Shown: positions 11,432 to 20,094 of the stretch, piece after piece
How positions within the stretch are numbered: the first letter of the stretch is position 1
How the letters are laid out: the number at the start of each line of letters is the position of its first letter
Assembly: GCA_016793325.1 (NCBI GenBank)
Contig: JAEUKI010000067.1
Coordinates: forward strand, 62,001 to 126,000
Length of the DNA stretch: 64,000 nucleotides
Direction of reading: 5' to 3'
Source: Myxococcales bacterium
GTDB taxonomy: Bacteria > Myxococcota_A > Polyangia > Polyangiales > Ga0077539
Made by a program: the position numbers and the translations under genes
Notes under the pieces: model-generated
What the model saw: the letters and a program-made list of their open reading frames with translations, nothing else
Databases searched by the model: none
Told to the model about the DNA's origin: nothing

Positions 11432-11536
11432 AAAGCCGCCTTCGGTCGAGCTTCGGCGTACGCGGGACACGCGGGCGCGCTCTGGTAGGCACGGAGTCGG
11501 TCGCTGTCCACACGAGCGCTCGGTACACTCTGCGCG

Positions 11537-12574
11537 ATGAGCACCACGCACGAACGCGCCATGGTGTTGCCGCTCGACGGCGAGGCAGCGCTCTTTCGAT
11601 GGACCGGTGAGCGCCTCGAGCAGCGCGCGGGCGTGAGCGTTCCGCGGGCTGCGCCGTGGGCGGCGAGCATCGAAGCGGACCTGCTCTGCTACGCACACAA
11701 AAACAAGATTCACCTCTTGCGCGGGGTGTTCTCCGGTGAACTCGCGGCGCCGCAGGTGATCGCCGTCCCGGGAAAGGACTACGAGTTTCACAGCCTCGCG
11801 TTGAAGGGCGGCGTGCTCTTCGCAGGCGGACGCTGCGGCGATGAGGTCGTCGGCTGGCTCGACACCGAGTCGAGCGCCCCGGCGTGGCGCGGCCTCGAAG
11901 TGCCCAAGGACGTTCGACGCTGGGGAAAATCAGTGGATTCGTTCGTGCTCGACGGCGATCGGCTCATCGGGCTCGACGACATTCTCTTGCCCAAGTGGTG
12001 GCTCGTGTACGACGCGAGCGACCCGCGCGCCGCGCGGCTGATCGACTTCCCGTCGCTCGCTCCGCACAGCACGTACGAGGTCTTTCATCACGCGACGCTG
12101 GCGCACAACGTGATCGCGACCGTCTCGTCGTCGATGAACCACGGCAACGCGCGGGTGCACCTCGCGCTCTACGAGCGACGCACGCTCGCGGCGATCGGCT
12201 CGATCTCTGCGCTCGCAGGCCCGCTCTCGGCCCGATACAGCCGCGCGGCGCGAGAGGGAGCGCGAGACTTTTTGCACGTCGACGGCCACGACGAGCTGCT
12301 CGTGCTCTGCGCGGGAGCCGAAGGCGCAGCGCTGCTCGACCTGCGCGAGATCGACACGGCGCCCTCTGCCGCAGCCCCGGACAAAGCGGACTATGCGCGC
12401 ATCGCCGCAGAGCGAGAGGCGTTCGCCAAGGGGCTCGAATCGAAGCTGCGTTGGCGTCGAAGCGAGGGAAACGGCGCGGTGCGCGCGTACTTCTGCGACG
12501 GCGCGCACGTCGCGATCGCCTGGCAAAACGCTGCCAATCAGTGCTGGGTCGAGCTCGTCGAGGTCCGCGCGTGA
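11537..12574 (+). CDS. Uncharacterised WD/propeller-like protein
   Basis: The 345-residue product has no signal peptide and is built from short beta-strand repeats (for example LLCYAHKNKIHLL, VLFAGGRCGD and LIGLDDILLPKW) in the style of a beta-propeller. It is therefore probably a cytoplasmic binding or scaffolding protein. Its stop codon overlaps the GTG start of the next gene (GTGA), so the two are translationally coupled. I do not recognise a named family and infer no enzymatic role. Confidence 0.7.
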   Translation: MSTTHERAMVLPLDGEAALFRWTGERLEQRAGVSVPRAAPWAASIEADLLCYAHKNKIHLLRGVFSGELAAPQVIAVPGKDYEFHSLALKGGVLFAGGRCGDEVVGWLDTESSAPAWRGLEVPKDVRRWGKSVDSFVLDGDRLIGLDDILLPKWWLVYDASDPRAARLIDFPSLAPHSTYEVFHHATLAHNVIATVSSSMNHGNARVHLALYERRTLAAIGSISALAGPLSARYSRAAREGARDFLHVDGHDELLVLCAGAEGAALLDLREIDTAPSAAAPDKADYARIAAEREAFAKGLESKLRWRRSEGNGAVRAYFCDGAHVAIAWQNAANQCWVELVEVRA

Positions 12575-14613
12575 ACGAGCTGGTCGTCGGCGGGCTTCGG
12601 GTGTCCGTCGTCTCGCTCACGCCCGACGTCGTGCGCGGGCGCATGGTCGGCTTGGTCGCGCCCGGCGTCGAGCCGAGCCTGCGCTCGTTGCGGTGGTTCT
12701 CGATGGATTCGAGCGAGCCAGGCCCGCGCGACGTCGCGCTCGTCGACCTCGCGACGAACAAGGTCTGCGGCCGCTTCGAGAGCGCCGATCGCGTGCGCGG
12801 CTGCGTCGCCCTCGGGGACGATCGCGTGCTCTACGCAGAGGGAAGCGCGCTGGTCTCGCGCGCGCTCGACGGGCGCGACGCTCGCGTGCACGTGCGCTCG
12901 GCGTTCGGCGTCGAAGAAGCGCTCTCGGGCTCGATGATCCGCGACGGTGATCGCGTCGCCGCGGTCTCGAGGCGAAGAGAATTCAGCCTCACAATTCAAG
13001 AAGCTGACGACTACGACTACGACTACGATCGGTGGTTGTACAACACGCGGGTGTTCGATCTGCGCGACGGCGCCGTGTGGCGCGACGCGGAGTGGGGCGG
13101 GTACAGGGAGCTCCTCGCGCTCGTCGAAGGCGTGTTGATCGCGAGGGAGCAGTACGACGACGACGATTTCAACAACTCGATCCGCGCGATCGACGCGACG
13201 AACGGCGCTGAGCGCTGGCAGGCTCGATGCTGGCAGTGGTTTTCTGACAGCGAAGACCCGCCGTCGGGCGCGCGCTTCTTCGTCGCGGGGCCCCTGCTCT
13301 GCGTCGCGTGCGATCGAGGGACGGCCACCGTCGACCTGCCCACCGGCCGCCTGCGTTGGAACACGAGCACGCGGTGCCTCGCGACGGACGGCGTCGACGT
13401 GGGCCTGTTCGCGCGAGGAACACAGGAGCTCGAAGCGCGACGCCTCTCGGACGGAACGAAGCTCGCGCGGTGGCGCACGGACACGCCGATCGAGTGCGCG
13501 ACGAGCCTCGGGCCGCGGCGCTTCGCGTGCTGCGGGCGGCGCTCGTTGCATGTGTTCACCGTGGACGAAGCGCGCGTCGGCGTCGAGCTGAGCCTCGATT
13601 CGATCGAAGACCACCATCGGTGGACCACCCTCGACGGCGGAAGCGATTGGCTCTGCATCGGAACGTCGTTTCCGATGTCCGTCGCGGGGGCGGCGCAGGC
13701 AGACTCCCTGGGCGCTTCGCAAGACACGGCGAGCGAAGCGTCTTCTTCCGACGGGGCGTCGACGGTGAGCGCCGAGCTATCGCTCCGCGACGAGCCGCCG
13801 CGCGCGCGGGTGCACCGACTCGCGAACGCCGAAGCGCCACCATGCGAGCTCATCGAGCTCCCGACAGAGATCGACGCGCGAATGTCTCGGGACGAGCCGG
13901 TCGCGCCGCCGATCGACGAGGCGCGCATCGAGGCGATCCTCGCGATTCATCGCGAAGAGCACGAAGACGAGCGCGCCACGTGGGAGCGGCTCGTGGCGCG
14001 ATCGCTGGTCGATCCGACGTTCGACACCGAGCGGTGCCTCGTGACGATCAACAAGGCTCCGTTGCGCATGGGCGAACACCGCGCGGTCGGCGCGAGGGCC
14101 GAGGCGTGGCTCGCGTTTGTGCACGATCAACGGACGCTCGCGACGGTGGCCACCGTGGCCGACGAGCTGTGCGACAGGCTCGCGCTCTGGTGCGGCGGGC
14201 TCGTGCCGCGATGGCGCTTCGGCAACATCGACGCGTGGTACGGCCCGCGGTGGACGCTCGTTCAACGATGGAACGAGACCATCACCCAGCGCGTTTGCTT
14301 CGCGCGACGCGAGGGCCGCGCCGCTGCGATCGACCTCGAGGACGCGCCGATCGAACGCACAGCGCTCGAGCTCGATGCGCTCTGGCGCTACGCGGTCGAA
14401 CACGACCTCTCGCTGCCCGACACCGCGCCGACGGGCCTCGCAGAGAGGCCCTTCGCGGACGTGCGCTCGCCCTTCGAGCCCCTCCTCGCGCTGTGCGCGA
14501 TGGGCTTCGAACCCAGAGAGCTCTCGGACGATTTCGTCTCGTTCGGCCTGTGGGGGATCGACGCACAGACAGGTAGACGCATTGTGCCACCTGATTGGGA
14601 CATCCCGTTCTGA
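12571..14613 (+). CDS. PQQ-like propeller protein coupled to upstream gene
   Basis: The 680-residue product starts at a GTG that shares bases with the previous stop codon. Residues 1 to about 370 look like a PQQ-type beta-propeller, with repeats such as RAIDATNGAERWQA and VDLPTGRLRWNT. An acidic DDYDYDYD run lies near residue 150. The C-terminal third (about 440-680) is helical and rich in Trp, with no recognised fold. There is no signal peptide, so it should act in the cytoplasm beside its partner encoded at 11537. The two may form one complex; that is inferred only from the coupling and the shared propeller character. Confidence 0.7.
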   Translation: MNELVVGGLRVSVVSLTPDVVRGRMVGLVAPGVEPSLRSLRWFSMDSSEPGPRDVALVDLATNKVCGRFESADRVRGCVALGDDRVLYAEGSALVSRALDGRDARVHVRSAFGVEEALSGSMIRDGDRVAAVSRRREFSLTIQEADDYDYDYDRWLYNTRVFDLRDGAVWRDAEWGGYRELLALVEGVLIAREQYDDDDFNNSIRAIDATNGAERWQARCWQWFSDSEDPPSGARFFVAGPLLCVACDRGTATVDLPTGRLRWNTSTRCLATDGVDVGLFARGTQELEARRLSDGTKLARWRTDTPIECATSLGPRRFACCGRRSLHVFTVDEARVGVELSLDSIEDHHRWTTLDGGSDWLCIGTSFPMSVAGAAQADSLGASQDTASEASSSDGASTVSAELSLRDEPPRARVHRLANAEAPPCELIELPTEIDARMSRDEPVAPPIDEARIEAILAIHREEHEDERATWERLVARSLVDPTFDTERCLVTINKAPLRMGEHRAVGARAEAWLAFVHDQRTLATVATVADELCDRLALWCGGLVPRWRFGNIDAWYGPRWTLVQRWNETITQRVCFARREGRAAAIDLEDAPIERTALELDALWRYAVEHDLSLPDTAPTGLAERPFADVRSPFEPLLALCAMGFEPRELSDDFVSFGLWGIDAQTGRRIVPPDWDIPF

Positions 14614-14630
14614 GCGCGATCGTTGTCGCC

Positions 14631-14714
14631 ATACAGTCCCATGGGAGAGCGCACTCCCACACATGGCACAAACTGTATACCACGAGACCATTGAAGATTC
14701 GTGATCACCGAATC
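14631..14714 (+). promoter_or_regulatory. Nested dyads upstream of the chitosanase gene
   Basis: The 134-bp gap contains nested inverted repeats. ATACAGT (14631-14637) pairs with ACTGTAT (14672-14678) around TGGGAG-N6-CTCCCA (14642-14659). A second hairpin, GATTCG-N7-CGAATC, spans 14696-14714, and its first nine bases GATTCGTGA recur at 14722-14730. The stretch is A+T-rich for this genome and could be an operator region or a structured leader. Confidence 0.4.
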
Positions 14715-14747
14715 GAGGCCCGATTCGTGAATGTGTACGCGCCCGCG

Positions 14748-15722
14748 ATGAAGCTCTCCCACCTCTCCCGTGCCGTTGTGTCCGTGCTCTCAGTGGCGCT
14801 CTTCGGGGCGATGCCCTCGTGCGCCGAGGAGGCCGAGTTCATGGAGACCGAGGCCGCGGCGGAGCTCGACGCCGACTCGATCACGGCGACGTACCCGTCG
14901 GGGAGCATCGCGCGGACGCTCAACACGGCGAATTTTCGCCGGTGCGCGGCGGTCTCGAATTCGTGTGCTCCGTACGGGCAGCTCGCCGCGAGGACCACGG
15001 TCACGCTGGTGACGGGTCGGCCGAGCAACGGCTTCTACGAAGTGGCGACGAGCGCGCCGGTCGGCGGCGAGAGCCGCGGCTGGGTGCACGGAAATCTCCT
15101 CACCATCGTCTCGCTGGGGACGCCCATGACGATGCCCGGCGGCTCGAGCGCGCTCGCGAGCGCGGTCCTCGATCGAACGCAATCGTGCGCGCCGTTGAGC
15201 GGCGCCCCGCGGTACGCCAAGGACTCGGGCGGGACGCGCAACGTCCCGATCTGCCAGTCGGGCAGCGCGATCTGGTTTCGCGCGGACATGGACATCGACT
15301 GCGACGGTGGCTCGAGCGCGCAGTGCCGCTCGGACCCGTACTACCAGTCGCAGACGAGCGGGACGAGCTCGACGGGCCGGCCGCTCGACGCATCGACGCT
15401 GAGCTTCGTCGTGATCCCGCTCGACACCGACGGCTTCAGCTTCTCGGCGCGCAACGTGAAGATGGGGACCGTCGCCGCGATCGTGTACGCGGGCCGCATC
15501 GTGTACGGGATCGTCGGCGACGCGGGCCCGCGCGGCGTCATCGGCGAGGCGTCCGCGAAGACCGCAGAGCTCCTCGGGATCAACGCGAGCCCGATCTCGG
15601 GCGGGGTCGAGAGCGGCGTGACGTACGTCGTGTTTCCGGGCGTTCGCGTGACGCGCAACGAGGACGCGGCCGAGGCGCGCACGCTGGCCGAGCGCGCGGT
15701 CAACAGCTGGCTCGGGCGCTGA
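14748..15722 (+). CDS. Secreted GH75 chitosanase-like protein
   Basis: The 324-residue product has an N-terminal signal sequence ending near MPSC, possibly a weak lipobox. A roughly 70-residue SH3b-like domain follows, and then a domain resembling fungal-type chitosanases of glycoside hydrolase family 75, which hydrolyse chitosan. The characteristic segment WFRADMDIDCDGG (about 175-187) is present, followed by CRSDPYYQ and STLSFVVIPLD. The family's acidic catalytic residues lie in and after the DMDIDCDG block. SH3b domains often bind cell walls, so the target may be a fungal or bacterial wall polymer, consistent with a predatory or saprophytic life. An upstream dyad region suggests regulated expression. 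Confidence 0.75.
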   Translation: MKLSHLSRAVVSVLSVALFGAMPSCAEEAEFMETEAAAELDADSITATYPSGSIARTLNTANFRRCAAVSNSCAPYGQLAARTTVTLVTGRPSNGFYEVATSAPVGGESRGWVHGNLLTIVSLGTPMTMPGGSSALASAVLDRTQSCAPLSGAPRYAKDSGGTRNVPICQSGSAIWFRADMDIDCDGGSSAQCRSDPYYQSQTSGTSSTGRPLDASTLSFVVIPLDTDGFSFSARNVKMGTVAAIVYAGRIVYGIVGDAGPRGVIGEASAKTAELLGINASPISGGVESGVTYVVFPGVRVTRNEDAAEARTLAERAVNSWLGR

Positions 15723-15787
15723 GGGGCCACGGACGTAGGCGATTTCGAGCCGTTTCGAGCACGCGCCTCGAGAATCGTCGCGGGGGC

Positions 15788-15814
15788 TGTCACGTCCGGG
15801 CGGGCTGCCTCGTC
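15788..15814 (+). promoter_or_regulatory. ECF41-type promoter TGTCACG-N16-CGTC
   Basis: TGTCACG (15788-15794), a 16-bp spacer and CGTC (15811-15814) fit the known recognition sequence of ECF41 sigma factors (TGTCAC-type -35, CGTC -10). The -10 ends only 8 bp before the ATG at 15823, so the transcript would be leaderless or nearly so. The second gene downstream encodes an ECF41 factor, implying autoregulation. Confidence 0.7.
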
Positions 15815-15822
15815 GCTCGGGT

Positions 15823-16992
15823 ATGAACACCGTGATCGTGGGCGCTGGCTACGCTGGCTTGATGTGCGCGTTTCGTCTCGCGAGGCTCACCCGAAAGCCC
15901 GAAGAGATCACCCTCGTCGATCGGGCCGAGCGCTTCACCGAGCGCATTCGCCTCCACGAGTTTCTCGCGGGCGCGCGCGCGCCGACGCACGAGCTCGCCC
16001 CGTGGCTCGCGGCACACAAAATCAACTTCGTTCGCGGCGCCCTCGACGGATGGTCCGCGGATCGTGGCGAAATCTCCGTGGACGGAAGGCCCGTTCGCTA
16101 CGAGCAGCTCGTGCTCGCGCTCGGGAGCCGCACGGACGAGCGCTTGCCCGGCGCGCGCGAGTTCGGCGCGACCTTCGAGCGATGCGCGGATTTGCGCGAA
16201 GAGATCCCCGCGATCGCCGCGCGAAACGGGCGCGTCCTCGTGATCGGCGCGGGGCTCACCGCCCTCGAGGCCGCGAGCGAGCTCAAAGAGTCGCACCCGT
16301 CGCTCGGCGTCGCGCTCGTGTACGCGGGAACGTTCGCGCCGTTTCTGTCCGAGCGAGCCCGCGCGCACGCGCGAAGAGTGCTCGAGAAGCTCGGGGTCGA
16401 GCTCGTCCCCGACGCGCGCGTCGAGGCGATCACCGCCCGCGGAGCGCGCACGAGCAAGGGAGAGCTCACCGCGGATCGCGCCCTCGTTTGCACGGGGTTC
16501 GTCGCGCCCGAGGCCCTCGCCTCGCTCGGCCTCGCGGTCGACGACAAGGGCTTCGCGAAGGTCGATCGCTTCCTGCGTTCGATCAGCCACTCGGACGTGA
16601 TGGTGATCGGCGACGGCGCGGCGATCGTCGGCGACGAAGGGATTCACAAGGCGTGCAAGACCGCGCTCCCGATGGGCGCGTACGCCGCGGACGCGATCGT
16701 CGCGCGCGCGCACCACCATGAGGTCGCGCCATTTTCGCTGCGAGACACGGGCGTGTGCGTGAGCCTCGGGCGCAACGAAGCCGTGATCCAAGGGTACGGC
16801 GCGGACGGCGCGATCAACGGCCCCGTGTTCACGGGTCGACTCGGCGTATTCTTCAAAGAGATGATCGCGCGGTACACGACGTTCAGCTTGCGCGCGGAGT
16901 CGAAGAATCGACTCGCGTACCGATGGCTGCGCGCCCCGGCGCGCAAGACGCTCGCGGCTGGGACCGAGGTGCGATCGGGGGCCGCGGCGTGA
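15823..16992 (+). CDS. FAD-dependent NADH-dehydrogenase-like oxidoreductase
   Basis: The 389-residue product is a two-dinucleotide-binding-domain flavoprotein of the type II NADH dehydrogenase/ferredoxin reductase class. The N-terminal FAD motif is VIVGAGYAGL (about 4-13), the second Rossmann motif is VLVIGAGLTALEAA (near 138), and VMVIGDGAA (near 261) contributes the conserved Asp for FAD. No C-terminal membrane anchor is obvious. It is the first gene after the ECF41-type promoter and overlaps the sigma gene by 4 bp (GTGA). ECF41 genes are typically linked to oxidoreductase genes of this kind, so this is probably the main regulated target. The substrate is unknown. Confidence 0.85.
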   Translation: MNTVIVGAGYAGLMCAFRLARLTRKPEEITLVDRAERFTERIRLHEFLAGARAPTHELAPWLAAHKINFVRGALDGWSADRGEISVDGRPVRYEQLVLALGSRTDERLPGAREFGATFERCADLREEIPAIAARNGRVLVIGAGLTALEAASELKESHPSLGVALVYAGTFAPFLSERARAHARRVLEKLGVELVPDARVEAITARGARTSKGELTADRALVCTGFVAPEALASLGLAVDDKGFAKVDRFLRSISHSDVMVIGDGAAIVGDEGIHKACKTALPMGAYAADAIVARAHHHEVAPFSLRDTGVCVSLGRNEAVIQGYGADGAINGPVFTGRLGVFFKEMIARYTTFSLRAESKNRLAYRWLRAPARKTLAAGTEVRSGAAA

Positions 16993-17882
16993 GCGCCGAG
17001 CGCACAGCAAACGACGCGCTCGAGCGACGCTTCGAGCCGCACCGCGCGAAGCTCTTCGCGATCGCGTACCGCATGCTGGGGACGCGCGCCGACGCGGACG
17101 ACCTCGTCCACGAGTGCTTCTTGCGCTGGCTGACCGCCCACGCGAGCGAGCGCGCAGAGCGCATCGACAACGAGGGCGCGTGGCTCTCGACCGTGATGGT
17201 GCGGCTCTGCCTCGATCACCAGAAGTCCGCGCGCGTGCGGCGGGAGCAGTACGTGGGGCCGTGGCTGCCCGAGCCTCTGCCCACGAGCGACGAGGACGAC
17301 CCGAGCGAGAAGACCGCCCTCGCGGAGTCCGTTTCGACTGCGTTTTTGCTGATGCTCGAGTCGCTCTCGCCCGTCGAGCGCGCGGTGCTCTTGCTCCACG
17401 ACGTGTTCGAGTACGAGCACGACGAGGTGGCCGCGATGCTCGATCGGAGCGTCGAGTCGTGTCGTCAGTCGCTGCACCGAGCGAGGACGAGGCTCGAGCA
17501 GAGAAAGCCAAGGTTCGCGCCGAGCAAGGCCGAGCACATGGCGGTTTTGCAAGCGTTTTTGCAGGCGATTTCGACGGGCGACGTCGACGGGCTCGTCGCG
17601 ACGTTCAGCGCCGACGCGCAGGTCCTCTCGGACAGCGACGGAAAGGCCACCGCGGCCCTCAAGCCCGTCTTCGGCCCCGACCGCTGCGCGCGCTTGCTCG
17701 TGGGACTCGCAAAGAAAGGAGGCGCCGACGCGACGCTTCGGCTTTGCGAGCTCAACGGGTGGCCCGCGATCGTGCTCGAGCACGAGGGGCGCGTTCAATC
17801 GACGTTCTCGATCGAGACCGACGGGACGCGGGTCTTTACGGTGCACATCGTCCGCAATCCCGAGAAGCTCGCGCGGCTTTGA
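16989..17882 (+). CDS. ECF41-family RNA polymerase sigma factor (SigJ-like)
   Basis: The 297-residue product has sigma region 2 (about 15-80, with AYRMLGTRADADDLVHE), region 4 (about 125-172, with LSPVERAVLLLHDVFEYEHDEVA) and a fused C-terminal SnoaL-like domain. ECF41 marker motifs are visible: WLPEPL (92-97), DSDGK (215-219, normally DGGGK) and NPEKL (290-294, normally NPDKL). In this group the C-terminal domain replaces a separate anti-sigma factor and tunes activity. The GTG start overlaps the flavoprotein stop, and the promoter at 15788 fits its own specificity. Confidence 0.92.
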   Translation: MSAERTANDALERRFEPHRAKLFAIAYRMLGTRADADDLVHECFLRWLTAHASERAERIDNEGAWLSTVMVRLCLDHQKSARVRREQYVGPWLPEPLPTSDEDDPSEKTALAESVSTAFLLMLESLSPVERAVLLLHDVFEYEHDEVAAMLDRSVESCRQSLHRARTRLEQRKPRFAPSKAEHMAVLQAFLQAISTGDVDGLVATFSADAQVLSDSDGKATAALKPVFGPDRCARLLVGLAKKGGADATLRLCELNGWPAIVLEHEGRVQSTFSIETDGTRVFTVHIVRNPEKLARL

Positions 17883-17932
17883 TCTGTGATTCGCTTCGGA
17901 GATTCCCTCGCGAACTGCGGATCGAGTGCGGT

Positions 17933-18841
17933 ATGTTTCGGAGGATGAAGCCCTCGCGTCTCGTGCTCCTCTCGCTCTTGGTGAGCTGTACGCAGGACCC
18001 CACCGGAAGCGTCGCGAGCCGCGTGACAGCGCGCGATCCGATGACGCTCCGCGCGCAAAACGAGGTCGTGCTCGACGTGTCGAGCGCGGGCGAGATGCTC
18101 GTGGGGCGCGAGATTCCTCCGCCGCCCGAGTCGGACGCGGATCGATTGCTCGAGCTTCGTTGGGTCACGAACCAGGGGACAAAAGCCTGGCGCTTCGACG
18201 GCGACGAGGTGCTCGAAGCGCGGTTCGTTCCCCGGTCGGGCGCGGTGTTGGTGCTCACGCGCGAGCACAAGCTCGTGCGCGTCGATCACCCCGAGCGCAC
18301 GCAAGAGCAAGGGATCGAGATCGACCACGACGTGCTCGGGCCGCTCAGCATCGACAGCGCGGGGCGCTACGTCGTGTACACGCGCGGCGAGATGCCCGAG
18401 TACCAGCTCGTGCGCGCAGAGATCGCGTCGGCGCGCGCGGTGGCGATGGCGCCTTCGCTCGTCCCCGCGTGGTGCCCGACGATCATGCCCGACGCGAGCG
18501 AGGTGCTCGTCGTGGCGAGCCCCGCTGGGACGCCTGCATTTTACCGCGTGCGCGAGGGTCGCGAGCCCGAGCGCTGGGAGCTTCCGAGCGAGACGCCCCT
18601 GCCCACGGGCCCGGGCGCCGCGGTGGTCGTCGATCGAACGCTCGTCTACCAGAGCGACGGCGCCGTCGTGTCGCTGGGCCTCGACGGAGCGCTCCGCGCG
18701 TCGCTCGAGGGACGATCGCTGCCGGTGCTCTCGGCGGACGGCACACGAATTCTATTGCACGAGGCGCAGCGAGACGCGCGTCGACTGCACGCGATCGACC
18801 GCGCCACGCTCACGAGCCAAGCGCCGACGGTGCGTCGATGA
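17933..18841 (+). CDS. Lipoprotein with beta-propeller-like repeats
   Basis: The 302-residue product begins with a lipoprotein signal (LLVSC near residue 19). Strand-rich repeats with TolB/WD-like character follow (for example RYVVYTRGE and VLSADGTRILLHEA). A second ATG at 17945 is an alternative start, although GGAGG lies directly against it with no spacing. The stop overlaps the ATG of the M23 peptidase gene (ATGA), so the two are probably co-translated. I do not recognise a named family. Confidence 0.7.
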   Translation: MFRRMKPSRLVLLSLLVSCTQDPTGSVASRVTARDPMTLRAQNEVVLDVSSAGEMLVGREIPPPPESDADRLLELRWVTNQGTKAWRFDGDEVLEARFVPRSGAVLVLTREHKLVRVDHPERTQEQGIEIDHDVLGPLSIDSAGRYVVYTRGEMPEYQLVRAEIASARAVAMAPSLVPAWCPTIMPDASEVLVVASPAGTPAFYRVREGREPERWELPSETPLPTGPGAAVVVDRTLVYQSDGAVVSLGLDGALRASLEGRSLPVLSADGTRILLHEAQRDARRLHAIDRATLTSQAPTVRR

Positions 18842-20070
18842 CGCGATCCCACAGAATGAACGGCCGTTCATCGCGCGCTGTGGCAGCGTTTTCGCTGGCG
18901 ATCGCGCTCGTGGGCGCCGCGTCGAGCGCGGGCGCGCAGGTGCGGCACCGGCGCCCGATGGGGCCTGCGCCCACGGTCAACTACCACTTCGACAACAACA
19001 GCGCGGGCGGCTCGTGCCGCGACTACAACTGCGGAGGCCGCTGCTACGACGGCCACTCGGGCACAGACTTCTCGCTCGGCGTCGGCACCGACGTCCTCGC
19101 TGGCGCCGACGGAACGGTCATCGCCACCAACAACGGCTGCGCCAACACGGGGTACGTGGGCAATCCGTGCGGCGGCCGCTGCGGCAACTACGTGCAGCTC
19201 CAGCACTCGGACGGCTCTCGGAGCATCTATTGCCACATGCAGCTCAACTCGCTGCGCGTGAGCAACGGGCAGCGCGTTCGTTGCGGGCAAGTGATCGGGC
19301 GCTCGGCGAGCTCGGGCAGCTCTTCGGGGCCGCATTTGCACTTTGGTTGGCGACGCTCGGCGAGCGCTGCGTCCCAAGACTCGTATCGCGGTCGTTGCAC
19401 GAGCTCGCCGGGCGCGTGGGTCGATCAAAACAGCTACCCCCAGAGCCCCGCGGGGACGTGTCAGTGCGTTCCGAGCGGAGAAACCTGCAACAATCGCGAC
19501 GACGACTGCGACGGACGCGTGGACGATGGGATCTCTCGCGCGTGCTACACGGGCCCTGCGGGCACCGCGGGGCGCGGGATCTGTCGACAAGGGACGCAGA
19601 CGTGCAGCGCGGGGAGCTTCGGCGCGTGCGCGGGGCAGGTCGTTCCGCGGGCAGAGACATGCAATCGCATGGACGACGACTGCGACGGAATGGTCGACGA
19701 GGGCGTCTGCCAGATGGACGCCGGCGCAACGGACGCGGGCCGCGACGCGAGCAGCGACGCGCGAGCAGACGCGCGAACGGACGGCGCCGCGGCCGACGCA
19801 CAAGAGAGCGACGTCGAAGCGCCAGACGCGAGCGAGAGCGACGCGAGCGAGGGCGACGCAAACGCGGGCGACGCGAGCGAAGAGGACGCGGAGTTCGACG
19901 ACGTGGCCATCGAAGAGGACGCGGACGTGTCGCCCGATCGCGTGGATGTTCCCAGCGGATGCGGGTGCGAGACGCCCGCGGCGCCAGCGAACGACCGCGC
20001 GACAGGGGTCATCGTGATGATGGGCGTCGCGACGGTGATGGCGTCGAGGCGACGCAAAGCGCGCCGCTGA
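18838..20070 (+). CDS. M23 metallopeptidase with MopE motifs and MYXO-CTERM-like tail
   Basis: The 410-residue product has a signal peptide, then a LytM/M23 peptidase domain with zinc-ligand motifs HSGTD (about 71-75) and HLHFGW (about 166-171). Two MopE-type motifs follow, CNNRDDDCDGRVDDG (near 216) and CNRMDDDCDGMVDEG (near 274). Next is a long Asp/Ala-rich linker, then GCGCETP, a short hydrophobic segment and an Arg/Lys tail, matching the MYXO-CTERM sorting signal. M23 enzymes cut peptidoglycan cross-bridges, so it should act on a cell wall outside the cytoplasm while held at the cell surface. It is coupled (ATGA) to the upstream lipoprotein gene. Confidence 0.88.
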   Translation: MTRSHRMNGRSSRAVAAFSLAIALVGAASSAGAQVRHRRPMGPAPTVNYHFDNNSAGGSCRDYNCGGRCYDGHSGTDFSLGVGTDVLAGADGTVIATNNGCANTGYVGNPCGGRCGNYVQLQHSDGSRSIYCHMQLNSLRVSNGQRVRCGQVIGRSASSGSSSGPHLHFGWRRSASAASQDSYRGRCTSSPGAWVDQNSYPQSPAGTCQCVPSGETCNNRDDDCDGRVDDGISRACYTGPAGTAGRGICRQGTQTCSAGSFGACAGQVVPRAETCNRMDDDCDGMVDEGVCQMDAGATDAGRDASSDARADARTDGAAADAQESDVEAPDASESDASEGDANAGDASEEDAEFDDVAIEEDADVSPDRVDVPSGCGCETPAAPANDRATGVIVMMGVATVMASRRRKARR

Positions 20071-20094
20071 CGCGCGTGTCCGAAGGGGGTGTCG

